From Echiichthys vipera (taxonomy: Eukaryota > Chordata > Actinopteri > Perciformes > Trachinidae), in NCBI GenBank assembly GCA_963691815.1, contig OY829650.1, positions 14,278,909-14,342,908 on the forward strand: DNA of 64,000 nucleotides. The letters are read 5' to 3'. The notes beneath the pieces are model-generated. The model was not told the DNA's origin. It ran no database searches and saw only the letters and a list, made by a program, of their open reading frames with translations. The position numbers were made by a program, and so were the translations under genes. This document shows, piece after piece, positions 14,670-27,752 of this stretch. Each line of letters opens with the position of its first letter. Within the stretch, counting starts at the first letter, position 1.

Positions 14670-15225
14670 GATTTCGTCGTAGGTACATAACAAACCCCAA
14701 TCAACCGATTTCCTGGATGATCCAATACGCGAGTGCCAAAAATTGCGGTTCACCCAGTGGCCACTAGGGACATGTTTCATAATAGAGCAATTTCTCATTG
14801 ACTCCCATGTTAGATGGGCAGTTTTCACAGCATAATTACACCTATTTAAGACCTGGTACAAAAGAAACATTCTAGTCTGTATGTTGAGGTCATATCTCCA
14901 TGACAACACTTAGGTGGATGAATGTTTTTGTACATGGCTAGTTTTTATTTTATGGAAGCTTAAAGTTATGAATAATCCTATGAATTATAATGAATAATTA
15001 GAGCTGTGGCCTCTTGAGTGACAGCTAGCCACTGGCCCTCACCCCTCCTTGAAAGTATAAGTCAGCCAGATGGACGTATCTCCCTCCCCCCAACGTCACA
15101 TCAGTGGCCATTTTTGGTAAGAGGAAATGAGTCAAAGTCTGACAAGATGGCGAGTACGATTGCATCAAGTTGAGAGAACGGACCTCGACGGGTATGCTAC
15201 TTCCATTTTTTATACAGTCTATGGT
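14670..15225 (-). repeat. Dispersed repeat, copy A (inverted relative to 46076-46615)
   Basis: Read on the minus strand from CATAGACTGTATAAAA, it contains GATGTGACGTTGGGGGGA, CGTCCATCTGGCTGA, AGCTGTCACTCAAG and GTCATGGAGATATGACCT in the same order as copy B at 46076-46615. It is non-coding. The family is not identified. Confidence 0.85.
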
Positions 15226-16791
15226 CCATACCGACAAGTTCACGAATCTCGTCGTCTCTCCAGTTAGACAGTTTCGTTGCTGCCTTTGTGTTAGCTAGCG
15301 GAGGTTTGTTTTCTTCCGGTTTCGCCCACAACGTCACAGATTAAGGCAATAGCATAATTTTACGTATGACCCATGATAATGAAAATTCGATACAGAAAAA
15401 TAGAAACGCTTGCAAAAATAGCATTCATTAATATTTCAAATTTTTACTAATCACATCTTTAGGGGAGCATTTGTCTTCGCAGCCTGTCTCTGGTCTGGCT
15501 ACACTGCTTATCATTTATGGGATAGCGGAAAAATACTCAGGCTTGTTTGGATTTCTCTGAACCAATGACAAACATCTGGCAGCACTAAACCTTGCGCTTA
15601 ACCTGATAGCGGATATGGCAGAAGGGGAGGAGCATTGACATTACTGACAAGTTTTTAATATATTTCTTTTTAATTTGATCTGCTTGTATGTTTTATGCGA
15701 AAATGAATTGTAGTGTCCAATACGTAAAGAATAAAAAAGCATGAAGCCTCACTGCATCAAAAGAATGGTCTGATCCTCCTATTATATATCCTATACTATT
15801 CTAAACAAATCTGACTAAGACGACCAAGTGTGCTTTATTTAACAAACTGTATGATCTCACAGGATGCTGCCCACTTTCATCCTCTCAAATTGTCCCTTCA
15901 CTTCTTTATCTCACTTCTTTTTGACAGTTTTTTTTTCTTGCCCCACTATTAGCCTTTCCCCCTTTCCTACTCATTCAACTTCCTCCACTCATGCATAGTA
16001 AGAGTGAGATTCTCTGTCTCACGCACACAAACACAAACTTTGTCTCTTGGGGCCATATGTTGACCCGTGGTGGACCTGAATACAGCCATCTGCCTGCCTC
16101 TCCTATGTCCCACAGGGCAAGAGTGTGGGAGAATGTCTATCAGACACAATACAGCACACACACACACAAACCACACAAGTACACACATGCCTTTAACCCC
16201 TTCACAGCCACTAATCACTCCCAGATAGCCAGCCCATCTCATGTTAACAGTGACAAGATAATAGCTCTTGTGTGCATGAAAGAGAAAACCCCTGGAGGGT
16301 GGACCATGCATCTATAGCCGTTTTTGTGGGACATTGTGAAACAAATCTTACCCTTAAGTTTTTAAAGTGATCACGGTGACATTCCCTATGATTTGGATGT
16401 AAACATCCTTCACTAACCGTATGTAATTAAGGTAATTTAGGCCACAATCTGGTTTTACATAGCGCTGTTTTCATGTTTTCATTGTATACTTCCTGATATC
16501 AGATCACAGATTTGCATTAAATACATATGTAGAATTAAGCTGTGTGGTTTACCCTGCTAATAACGATCCTTGTGTTGCTCACCATGGTAACAGAAGATTA
16601 AACTCTGCTCAGTGTAGAAAGTGCAGAGGCGAGAGGATGTAATTGAAGGAAAGGAGAGGAACAAAGTGAAGTAGGAAGGATGGAATCAGGAGGCAGTGAG
16701 GGAGAAGGGGTATGGGTGGGAGCCTAGGATTGGTCAGATTAAACTCCAAACAAAAGACTTCTTATCTCCACATGAAATCTTAATGGCATGA

Positions 16792-16925
<134 letters not shown>

Positions 16926-17769
16926 CTATCCTACAGTAGACTGGTTGAGGCAGAAATGAACTAACATATTACTATACTATATCATGAATAACCTTACTTA
17001 AATCATTTTTTGCAAACAAAATATTAAGACATTAATAAACCAATATACCAAGAATTGTTTTCTTCACTTTTAACAGTAACACTGGCTTGTAAGCACTCAG
17101 TGTTTCATTTCCTGCTTCCTTGTGCTTCACTCTTGTATAGCGTAACTTGTAGTTGAAAATAGTCTGATAACCCATGCTAGCCATTATGAATGAATTGAAT
17201 AATACAGTATACTGTAATCCAATGTAACACTATGGTACCAATCAGACATTTTAGCAGCTCAGGATTTTGAAACTGTTTTCTATGAAAGTGAAGCGTTGAG
17301 TTGAAAAATCCTTAACTCAGAACACCCAACTTCATTTGAAACTAAAACTAAAAACCCTTTTATTGATTTATGTTATTGTCCTTGCTGCCCTCTTTCTGTG
17401 TTGCTATCCAGGAAAACATCCCTGTTGGATCAGTCTAATCTGAGATATCAAACTTTTGACATTGTGTGTATATGCAGTTAACCTCAACAGTGCAGCTCCC
17501 CTGGGGTAATGTGATCTACAACCATAAATGACAGGTCACTAGTTTCCTGCTTGCTTCCTTCCTTCCTTTCTGCACCTCACATCTTAAATGTCACAAATAC
17601 GTGAACCTGGCTGCAAAGTTACTAAAGCCAACATAACACATATAACCAGACAGACAGTTGAAGTCAGCAACTCAGTATAAGGTTTCTGAGGAAATGTGCC
17701 TGTATATATTTTACCTGTAGAGGATTAAGTGGAATCCTGAGATTAAGCAAAACAAACTTAAAGTCAAGT

Positions 17770-19502
17770 AAAATAATCAAACAAAAAAACTTTATTTCCA
17801 GTACAAAAAAGAGCAACAAAAGAAACCAAATATATTAAACTTGATACAAGCCTTACCAAGTCAAAGTCCTCTATAAATACGTTAAAATAAATTAAAGAAA
17901 TTAATTTACTAAAGATGATCACCTTTAACACTAAACAGGCTTCAAACATGTTGATGAAAAGGCAATTTTAAGTAGACCAGTAACAGCACAATGTCTGTTC
18001 CTCTAGCCAACACACAAAACAGCCAGGAAACATTTCTATAACTAACCATACATACCCTATTGCTACAGAATGCTTGATCTAGCTCAGTAAGGCAACAGAT
18101 CTGGGTAGACAGTTCACGTACATGTGACTAGGAACGCTACACATTCGTAACAGGAAGAATTAATACTGACGGAGAGATGAAATATGGCGGGGTGAGTCAC
18201 AAGAACATGAATATTGATCATAAATGTAACACCAGTACTGCCTGCGGACAAGGGAGGGGGGAAAAACAACTCCTGGGAATGCTTATGTTTAAGATAATCT
18301 AAAATACACATTAGCACCACAAAGTTTGAGAAAAAAAAAATCCAGAGTTAAAACAGGACTTGCATGAAACATTCACATGACTCAGTGAGATTTTCCTCGC
18401 AACTCAACAGTATCTTAAACCCAATGTCACGGCATCCGTTTTTTTGGTCCAATCTTTGACTCTCAATATTAATGGATTTTCTGCAATGCTTGCCGTTTGT
18501 GCAGGCACACTTTGCAAATCAAATCCCATAAAATTCTTGTGTCCTGCTCCTCCAGCTCGCAAGTCATGCAGTTGCCACGACATGCCATTAACATGGGATC
18601 AAGAACAAGTATGATCGAGCCTACTTGGCTTGTTTTTGTTGAGCTTGAGTGAGTCCCCCTTCCTCCTCCTTTAAGGCAGGTTAAATTTGGGCATTTGGCA
18701 TCTTACTGGTGGCAGTTTGTCAAAAACGCACAAGAGACAGAAGAACACTTGTAGTCATCTTAACAACAGAGAGACCTGAACTCACTAACGCTACCTTGAC
18801 TACATAAAAAGACACGCACCGCTCCACACATCTCTCCTTACAAACCCGCAAATATCGTTTCAACACATGTACAGTTAATGGAAAATCAAAGACTCCTCCA
18901 TGAGTTACATTGTGTGTTTGTACCACCATAATCAAAATGTTTGAGCTACAATGTCTTTGGCACATTCTTTAGATGTTGGTAATATCTATAAATATAAATG
19001 GTATGGTTGGACTCAACAACAGGCGGCACTGAGGCCAGTCACACTGTGATTACAATATCTTTGTCGCAATTTGCCATGCCAACCTACTATTTTAGTGAAG
19101 CATCAAACACTTCCAGCACTATTAACTAACTTGTCTTGATATATACTCTGCTTAGGTGGAAACACATTTCAGTTTCAGCATCGCTATGGCTTCCCTTAAA
19201 CATATAACAGTGACATTTTAACAACAAAAATCTGATGGGCAAATCTCTCTGTGTTCTCAGTCAGTCACAAAGTCTTTGTATTATTTGATGCCACACAGGT
19301 GCAAAAAAAGACTGAGGTGTCAGTCCAGTGGCTGTGGGTGTGATGGTACGTGTACATGTGGCATTTTTAGGGTTCTGGTGTGTGAGCACTGAATGTGGGT
19401 GTGTGTGTTTTGCATTCATTGTGTCTCAGAGTATCCCGGGTCTGTATGTTTGTGTCTGAATGTATGTAAATATTTATGTTTGTTTTCACAGCACATTGCA
19501 GC
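17770..19502 (-). promoter_or_regulatory. 3' UTR of the TIS11-family paralogue with AU-rich motifs
   Basis: About 1.7 kb downstream of the stop. On the minus strand there is a polyadenylation signal AATAAA at 17796-17791. UAUUUAU heptamers lie at 17879-17873 and 18994-18988, the second extended to AUUUAUAUUUA, and further AUUUA pentamers are present. These are the binding sites of this same protein family, so negative feedback is plausible. The UTR length is inferred from the first good signal. Confidence 0.6.
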
Positions 19503-22500
19503 CTAAAGGCAGAACCCAGTAGCATCCTCAGGAACAGAGAGCTGACTGAATACCGCCAGACGTTTGCCGTTTACGTCATTAATGCCACCGCAGGATTCAG
19601 ATCCACTGAGCGAGCTAGCAGAGCTGCTTCCATCTTGGTCTTGGTCTGACAGAGAGGTGTAGGACAGGGATCGGGCACCCATTGGCCCTGCAAAGACCCC
19701 AATAGCACTGGGGCTCTGCCTCAGGGAAGGGGAGGTAGTCGGAGACAGCCCGCACGGATAACAGCCGGAGTCTGGGGAAGGCAGAAATGGAGACCGGGGA
19801 TCTGCTGTAGTGGCCTGGCCCATGGGAGGCTGGTACTGGTGGGCAGGGGAGGCCTCAAAGGCAGAGTCCATCTCCAGGAAGGCATTTGACAGGAGGTCAG
19901 TAATGTCAGCACAGGGGGGAGAGGCTGATGGAGCGTGTGATAAAGAAGCAGTGGCAGGAGGAGGGTGAGCATTGAGGGCAGGCTGAAGGGCTTGCTGGGG
20001 AGCAGAGGGAAACCCAGCAAAGCTGAAGCTCTGTCTGACAAGAGGAGGTCTGTGCGAGCGGAAGGAGGAAGGTGGCTGCTGGGGAATGCTTGAGGAGGAG
20101 GAGAAAGAGGAAGAACGAGAGAGGGAGTGTTTCATTTCTTCCTCATTGTTGTGGACAAAGTGGCAGCGGATCCCGTAGGGGCAGAAGCCGATGGTGTGAA
20201 ACGTGCGACACGGCTCAGTTTTGTATTTTGGATGTCTGTTAAGATCCCGCAGCTCATCTAGCCCGTGAGCAAACTGGCACTTGCCGCCATACTTGCACAA
20301 GCCGCTCTCAGTGAAGGATCGACACAGTTCAGTCTTATAGCGTGATGAGGAAGAGGAAACCGATGAGGTGGAAGAGGAGGAGCTAGTGTTCAGTGCAGTG
20401 GGACTGATGTCACTTTGGGACTGCGTTATGTCATTCCCTGTCCAGCCTAGACTTGCTGATGTGGTGCTGCTGGTCTCTACCATGCTGATGGAGCGCTGGG
20501 CAAGGAAGCCTGACTTTCCCCAGTGTGTGGAATTAGCGAGCTGGGTGGGCAAAAGGCTTTCTGACTGCTGCCCCCATTGGTTGGAGGCTAGAAATACACC
20601 ATCTGAAGAATCAGTAGGGAGGCAGGAGAGAGACGAGAGGGAAAACGACATGTTGCTGCGAGGCTGACCGATGCACCCTGGTGTTTTCATTTCCAGACTG
20701 AGGGGCGGTACTGGTCCGTTCTGCTCCCTCAAGTCCAGATGCAGTAACTGCTGTAAAAAGAACAAACCACACAACATAAGTCAACATATTTAAAATTAAT
20801 ATCAAGTGAGTAGTAAATCCTTGTAGCATGATGATTGTAAGTTTCTATACTATGACATCTGTTGACATACCCCTAAATGCGTGGAACAACAAAGGAACAG
20901 TTGTGCTACTTACTGTTACAAGGTTGTAATGGTTGCTTTTGGAAGATGCAAAATACCCCCCCCCCCCCCATTTACTTAATTATCTAACAAACCTAGAAAG
21001 CATTTAACTTTATTCTTCAATTATCTGTTGGTACAGGAGTGTTATGAACTTCTGTCCACCCCTACAATTTATTTTTAAAGTTGGCTGCATGGTTTTAAAG
21101 TCTGCAATGTCTAATGTGACTCAGCCTCTAGGTTTCTAATTTGATCAGCCCATCTTAACTTTGTTTAACACAAATTTCCTCTCTGGATGAAACAGGCCCA
21201 TTTTGTTTTTGGAACAGCTACTTGACAGAAAGTGAAAGTACATGAATATGCAGACATAGGAATGCATTCTGATGCAATATTTAAGGCCGATTGGTATAAT
21301 AAAGACCTGTTTCATTATTGTACCTACAATATGTTAGAGAAGTAGTTAAAACCCAAACGTGCTTACCTAAATGACACATTATAGGACTGTTGCCATAACA
21401 GTATGCTATGCTGAATATAATTTACTTAAATGATAATTACATTGCTGCTAATTGAGTAGATGGATACAGAAGCTAGTGATTATTTTCAAAATTGCTAGAT
21501 GGATTTGCACGGTAAGTTAACAACTGACCAAACGTCTTGCATGAACACTATTATGGAGCAACAATCTTTCTTCCCTTTTCAAATCAGACAAGAGACCACA
21601 AAGTTTTAACTTTGCATCCTACACGTACTACATACGTTACAGTACAACCCCTGTATAAATAAAAACAACTTGCTTCTACATACTAGCATCAGTGAATTAA
21701 ACACCTCTCCATGCTATCGTCACCACTTGACAACTGTTGTTTAGAGCAGGGTTTTTTCTAAGCTTAGCTGAAAGAGAGTCGAAGCAGGGACCCCTACTAC
21801 AAATATTGTATTAACAGCTAGGGTGGCTTAAAGCCTCAACACACAGCTTTTTATGCTGCATACAATACTAAGATTACAGTGATCCTTATAAACATATGCA
21901 TATCATATTTTATGGCAAACCTACATTTGGAAGGCACATTGAATCCTTCAGCTCAACTTTATATGTGCATGGCTGCTGTAATGGCTACCTTGCCAATAAG
22001 CCAGTAAGCCTATCAGCAAGGTTGTGTAAATGCATTTGTTCATTTACAGGGTTCCCACAACTTTTCCAAAGTCATATTCAAGCACTTTTGAGGCATTTTC
22101 ATGCTTTTCCAACACCTTATAGCTGTGGTAAACTACATGTCTGTACACAGTACAATACTCAGTGCACTTACTATTGCACTTGTTTAGTAACATTAAGTTA
22201 GATGTTATTGTCCTATAAATAACAAACATGATGGTTTAAGACAGCTTTCTACAGAAGGACGACAAATGAAAGGAACACTAACTCGACCAATAGATCGACA
22301 GGAATTTAATCACCAACGATTTGGATATTCTGTAAAATATCAAGTCATTTTTCATGCAAAAATATTAGAAAAGGCGGTTTTCAGTCTCAAATGTGGCTAT
22401 CTTCTCTTCTCTGTCTTATATCATATATGCTATCCCATATAACATAACATTTCAAGCCGTTGCAAGCACTTTTCAAACCTTGAAAACACCACGCTAGAAT

Positions 22501-23148
22501 TCAAGTGTCCACAACTTTAACTTTGCTAATAGCACTGCATATTTTCACGCATACTTTTGAGGGGGGAAAAAAACTTTGGAAAGATTATTAACAATTTGGC
22601 GGACCCCCTGCTGTAACTGAGGATCCCCTGTTGAATATCTCTGGTTTAGAGCACACGTTATACAGTTACGTTAGGTTGTCTACGATGGTGTGATTCAACT
22701 CGCTGACATTGTTTACCGTTAATAAGGAGTTTAGAGGTTTCACCCGTCTACAGTGGTTACCACGGTAACTAGCCACATCAGCTAACTAACTAAACGGTTA
22801 AATGTGGCCATGTTACGACGAACCGCGACACCAACTTTTAACGCTCCCACTTTGTGACAAGTTAGCACTAAGTCCAGGCTCACTTTCTAATAACATTAAT
22901 ACAGCAAACAGCTCGATAAAGGCACGGTAAACAATAAACAATAAACGGTCAATACAGGACGACAATATCAACTAAACCTTTAAAAAAAAAGATGAAGAAA
23001 GCGAACAACGTAAAGTGAGCAGTGTAACGTTAGCTTGCTAGCGTTAGCCAACTTTTGCTCCGCTCAACTTTCTCTGCGCCGTTTCGTTTGTTACCTTGCA
23101 CATCATGTCTTCCAAGTCAGTAAACTGGTTCAGGGGGAAAGATGGCAT
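19503..23148 (-). CDS. CCCH zinc-finger mRNA-decay activator, ZFP36/TIS11 family paralogue (433 aa)
   Basis: Coding exon 1 is 23148-23095 (MPSFPLNQFTDLEDMMCK, then GTAAC). Exon 2 is 20750-19503 after ttttttacag. The 2344-base intron in phase 0 matches the two-exon plan of the family. Tandem C-x8-C-x5-C-x3-H fingers lie at residues 161-180 and 199-218 with the usual 18-residue linker and the lead-ins RYKTELC and KYKTEPC. It should bind UAUUUAU elements and recruit CCR4-NOT deadenylase. MK2-type sites are RSIS107 and RQSFS261. A serine-rich tract precedes finger 1. The finger 2 core TFHTIGFCPYG is like ZFP36L1/L2, while the NRHP linker is like ZFP36. The C-terminus KRLAVFSQLSVPED resembles the CNOT1-binding peptide but is degenerate and followed by ATGFCL. 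It lies 27 kb from zfp36 in the same orientation, so a tandem duplicate is possible. The exact orthologue is not decided. Confidence 0.95.
20957..20969. repeat. Poly(C) run
   Basis: About 13 consecutive C in the intron of the TIS11-family paralogue. Confidence 0.9.
22047..22515. mobile_element. Degraded hAT-like element (CAGGGTTCCCAC end)
   Basis: Begins CAGGGTTCCCACAAC followed by CAAGCACTTTTGAGG and, near the far end, GCAAGCACTTTTCAAACC. This matches the abundant fish non-autonomous family with CAGGGTTCC termini. The far terminus and target duplication are not clear. Confidence 0.4.
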
Positions 23149-23345
23149 GTTTGCTTATCAAAAAGTTTTGTCCGATCCCGTCTTCTGCCCCCCGCCGTTA
23201 TAGACGTGGGCAACTCTCTAGCATGAGTTGGTCAGAAGTTTCTCGTTGTATACGCGGTGTAAAAACAAGCCCAAGATCCCAGACCACGTGTGGATTTAAA
23301 ACCTAACACTGCTATTAGCCCCGCCCACGCCGCCGTGAGTCAGCC
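23149..23345 (-). promoter_or_regulatory. Promoter of the TIS11-family paralogue
   Basis: Read toward the gene on the minus strand: TGACTCA (AP-1 type) at 23342-23336, GGGCGGGG (GC box) at 23326-23319, TTTAAA (TATA-like) at 23300-23295 and CACGTG (E-box) at 23290-23285. The start codon is at 23148. A start site near 23265 would give a 5' UTR of about 117 bases. AP-1 plus GC box fits a serum- or stress-induced immediate-early gene, as is known for this family. Confidence 0.6.
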
Positions 23346-23551
23346 CAAAGTTGTTTTCACCAGACGCAGCAGTCCTGAACTGCACGAGGGTAACGTTACT
23401 TTTGTTTAATTCTTTATAAATAAGAGTCTGGTTTCAATGTAGGAACCCTATCTTTTGGTATCATTCTATATTCAGGATGTAGATATAAAGCTAACTTCAT
23501 CATACAAGCGACAATGCAAAAAATAAAAGCCTACATCCTTTTAAATTATGT

Positions 23552-23782
23552 AGAATCAGAATGGTGGTTTATTGCCAAGTATGTGTTCAATGCGCACACT
23601 AATTAAAAAAGAAATAAACATTAATCAAAGTACTGTATTCAAGGACATACATAGAAAAATACCAGAAAAATGTGAAAAAGATACTATACCATATATACCA
23701 TATATGTTATCGGTATAATATTGTTGTTGCAACGAAAATAATTTCCCCCCTGGGATTATTAAAGTATTTATGATTCTGATAA
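23552..23782. repeat. Short dispersed element with AGAATCAGA / TTCTGAT ends
   Basis: Starts AGAATCAGAATGGTGGTTTATTGCCAAG and ends CCTGGGATTATTAAAGTATTTATGATTCTGAT. This pair of ends is common in fish retroelement-derived repeats. Confidence 0.6.
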
Positions 23783-23902
23783 CAAATTATGTAACATGTA
23801 TCAGTTACAAACAACAAAATGTTGTGCATTTTTGCCCTTGAAATTTTGAAACAGCTTTTACACCACCATGTTTGCATTCTCGTTGTGATATATTCATAGT
23901 AT

Positions 23903-24382
23903 CAGAATCAGAATCAGAATCAGGTTTATTGCCAGACAATTTTCATTGCAAGGAATTTGACTTGATTTGACAGTGCCTACATAAATATAAACATGAACAC
24001 AAGCAAAACTAAACATATGGCATTACATACATGAGATATAAGTGATTGTATTTGTATGACCAGTGCAGGTGGTAATGTGCAAGTTAAAGTGTCCAGTGAA
24101 AAAAAAAGGAGGGGGGGGGGGGGGGGGCTGTTAATATAACACCTGTGATTTGGGTACGTTAATATAACGTATAAGTTCCAGATGTCGTTAATATAACGAA
24201 TGACCGTTAAGTGTCTTTAGCAGAATTCCAAAGCCTGATGGCAGAGGGGAAGAAACTGTTCTTGTGGCGGGAGGTTTTGGTCCTGATGGACCGCAGCCTC
24301 CGGCCAGAGGGGAGAGGTTCAAACAGATAGTGTCCAAGATGGGAGGGATCAGCAGCTATCCTCCTCGCTCTCCTCAGGGTCC
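23903..24382. mobile_element. Retroelement-derived fragment
   Basis: Starts with tandem AGAATC and AGGTTTATTGCCAGAC, then AAGGAATTTGACTTG. It ends with the recognisable tail TGATGGCAGAGGGGAAGAAA, GGACCGCAGCCTCCGGCC and CCTCCTCGCTCTCCTCAGGG. It is interrupted by a poly(G) run (24110-24127) and three spaced GTTAATATAAC motifs. Confidence 0.7.
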
Positions 24383-25151
24383 TGGAATATACGTAATATA
24401 CGTATACGTATATTCATAGTTATACATTAATGCAAGAAAGTTAACACCTAAGCAGGCCAACAAGGCCCATGATATTTGCAAAGCATATATAGTTGTTATA
24501 ACATATAAGGGGTAGTGTGTTGAGTTTGCTGAAAATGATGCCCATGAAACCTGTTTATATGAAGTTAATATGTACATTCAATGTTGTCACTCTGCTTTGC
24601 ACAAGCACTTTGCTGAGAAGTGCAGGCTGTGTCACTGAAATCATCTGATATAATTTTTGCTATTAATATAATAAGGCCTAATTCAATGTGCACTTTTAAA
24701 TCATATCCTGACATGATAATGTATGAAAGCAGGAAGACATACAACTCATTTGTGGGTTAAAGCTACAGTATAAAAATGTTTTGGTTTTTTTCCAAATCCT
24801 AAAAGCTCATTTTAAGCCAGATAGTAACTTGTAAAGTTGATGTGAAGCCATTTTTTTTCTGTCAGAGAGGACAGAGGTTATGCCACTGGTATAGCCAAAA
24901 CAAATCACTAAAGAAATGTAATAAAACAAAGGTCAACATAAGAAATAGAACTCCAGACTAACACCAGCGGGAAAAGGCAACCACAAGGACCAAAGGAACG
25001 CATGCCGAAAACAGGAGGACTGAACACATGGATAGAAAAGACAGTATGGAGACAGCCTAGTCCGGTGAGACAGACAAGGAGGAGTGAGGTCTTTGACTTC
25101 AAAGGTAAAGGTAGATGTGTGAGAAATGCCACTGCAGAACCATGAGAATAC

Positions 25152-25330
<179 letters not shown>

Positions 25331-26628
25331 GGCTGATTCCACCATCACTGGTAGACATGGTCCTCACAAAGACAGAATTTCCAGAACTCCCACACAAGTC
25401 TGACAGGAGTGATGTTGTCACACCTCTGGGATTGTTAAGAGGATTGCGACAGCATTACCAGTAGCCTGACAAGTTGGCAAACAGTTGGCTGCAACTAAAG
25501 TGAAAAGAAACAGCTTTGTTCTGTACAGTTCAGAGTTTCCAGTGGCTGAATATAGAGGTTTGAATCCCACTGGAGCACTGCTTAAACTGAGAATGGAAAG
25601 CATGTAGAATAAAAGGTAAGAGTAGCTTACATTAAAGATGACAATGTTCACTTTTCTAAAAGAGGCAGTAAGCATTCGCAAGAGCTCTCAAAAGGTAAAT
25701 AAAGACATTTCAGAAATTGGTCAAAAAGGTGTACATTAATAAATAAAAATTGAAATGCCGGGCCCCCACTCTGAGAAATGTAAGAAAGTTCTTTAAACCA
25801 ACCAGCTTAAAGCTCTGAGCCCCTTTAAAGATGAGTTCAGCTGAGAACAAAGCCTGCCAAACAGCTTTGTTTCAGTCCAGCCAAGTGGTCACCATTAAGT
25901 GTGTGTTTGTGAGTGTATACATGCTTGTGTGTGTTCGAAAGCCCCCCTTCCCAGTACTATGATGATGTAACGGTATAGGTCCACTCAATACAGCCTGAAT
26001 GTTGTCTCAGCCAGCTGTGTTTTGACCTGTGGGATTTTTGTATGAAACTGAATTGGTGTCCCTCCACTGCAATTAAAGGGGACTTAGAGATATCTTGGTG
26101 TCCAACGGATCTGTGTAAACATGACATCCCATGTTCAAATCTTGCAGAAAATACACAGATGAAAATCAAACATTGAACACTATCTTAACCACCAGGCTAG
26201 GCTGATGACCAGGCCATCATGATGCCCCAGCCCCACGTACTGTAGTTGGGCAAATTTCCAGGATGGCTGTGGTCACTACTGTATTTAAAGCTGCCTGCTT
26301 TCACCTAAGGTGTATTAATGCTAAGTGGGAACAAGGCCTAATTATATTGCGACTGACCTTTAGGTGCTAATGAGACACTGCCCTAATTAGTTCATTGTCA
26401 TAAGAGGTTGGCTCTGTGTTTGTTTTTTTACCCTGAGATGAAGACCACAACTGTGAACAACAAGCCATTAGCAAGATGTCAACAACGCGATCGCCTTGGG
26501 GTAAGCAGGCCCTTGTGTGAATTTGGCTAAGTAAACAAATAGTTTTCTATAAACAAGCTATTTGGTCAGTGAGTAGAATTTACTTCTATAAACAAATCCC
26601 TTTTGGGTGAGTTGGGGATTACTGGAAG

Positions 26629-26735
26629 TGTGTGTGTGTGTGTGTGGGGGGGGGGGGGGGTGAAAGGAAGGGGGTAAGGATGGGGTGGGGGTGAAGGGAA
26701 AGGGGTAAGGGGTAGGGGGGTGGGGTGTGGGGGTG
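26629..26735. repeat. (TG)n followed by a G-run cluster (potential G-quadruplex)
   Basis: A short TG tract runs into 15 consecutive G and then about ten further G-runs of three to six separated by one to six bases, up to 26735, all on the plus strand. Confidence 0.85.
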
Positions 26736-26877
26736 GTATTGGAAAGATTTGAAAGAGAGTTCTTACTTCTTGTTGAGTAGCCCAGCTGGGCTCGAGGGCC
26801 TTTGGAGCACAATAAGCTGTAGAACCAACTAACAAACTAATGGTCCGCCCTCTGAGACTACCCCCATACGCGCGCAT

Positions 26878-27024
<147 letters not shown>

Positions 27025-27616
27025 GACGGTGAATAGGTGGGATTGAAGGGCTTGTATTAGAAGGAAAGAGATGGGGGTGAGGAGAGAGATGAAGGGGGCA
27101 GGATTGGGGGTTATTTAAGAAGAAACGGGAAATGAGAGGAAGGCATTAGGAAAGGAATCAGAGGAAAGAGATGGTTTCGTTAAGACCGGGCTTGCAACAA
27201 GTGTTTAATATACAGATTTGGGACTAATCAAGATGCATAAATATGTGTCATGGGACGCATTCCCTTGCTTTGTCACACAATGTTCCTGTAGTGAAATAAT
27301 TAACCAAGTCATTAGGAAAGCATTGGCTGATTCAACATCTGTTTAATATTAGAAGAGATTTACAGCGGTGGCATTGCACCGTGGGGTTGCCCAAAGACAA
27401 CTAACCACAGGAAGCAGCTGTTGTGCACCAATTTTGTCTTTTTAAAAATTGGGTGAAACATTAAGTAATACATGTCTTCTTAAAAAAAAACTTGACAGGA
27501 CTCACGATGAACAAACACTGCAGTAGGTTTTCATTATCAATAAGAATGGGAAGGAGGTCTGAGAGTTCATTAGACGGGCGAATCGTCAGGGTGGGAGAGC
27601 TAATCCATAATCACAA

Positions 27617-27752
<136 letters not shown>

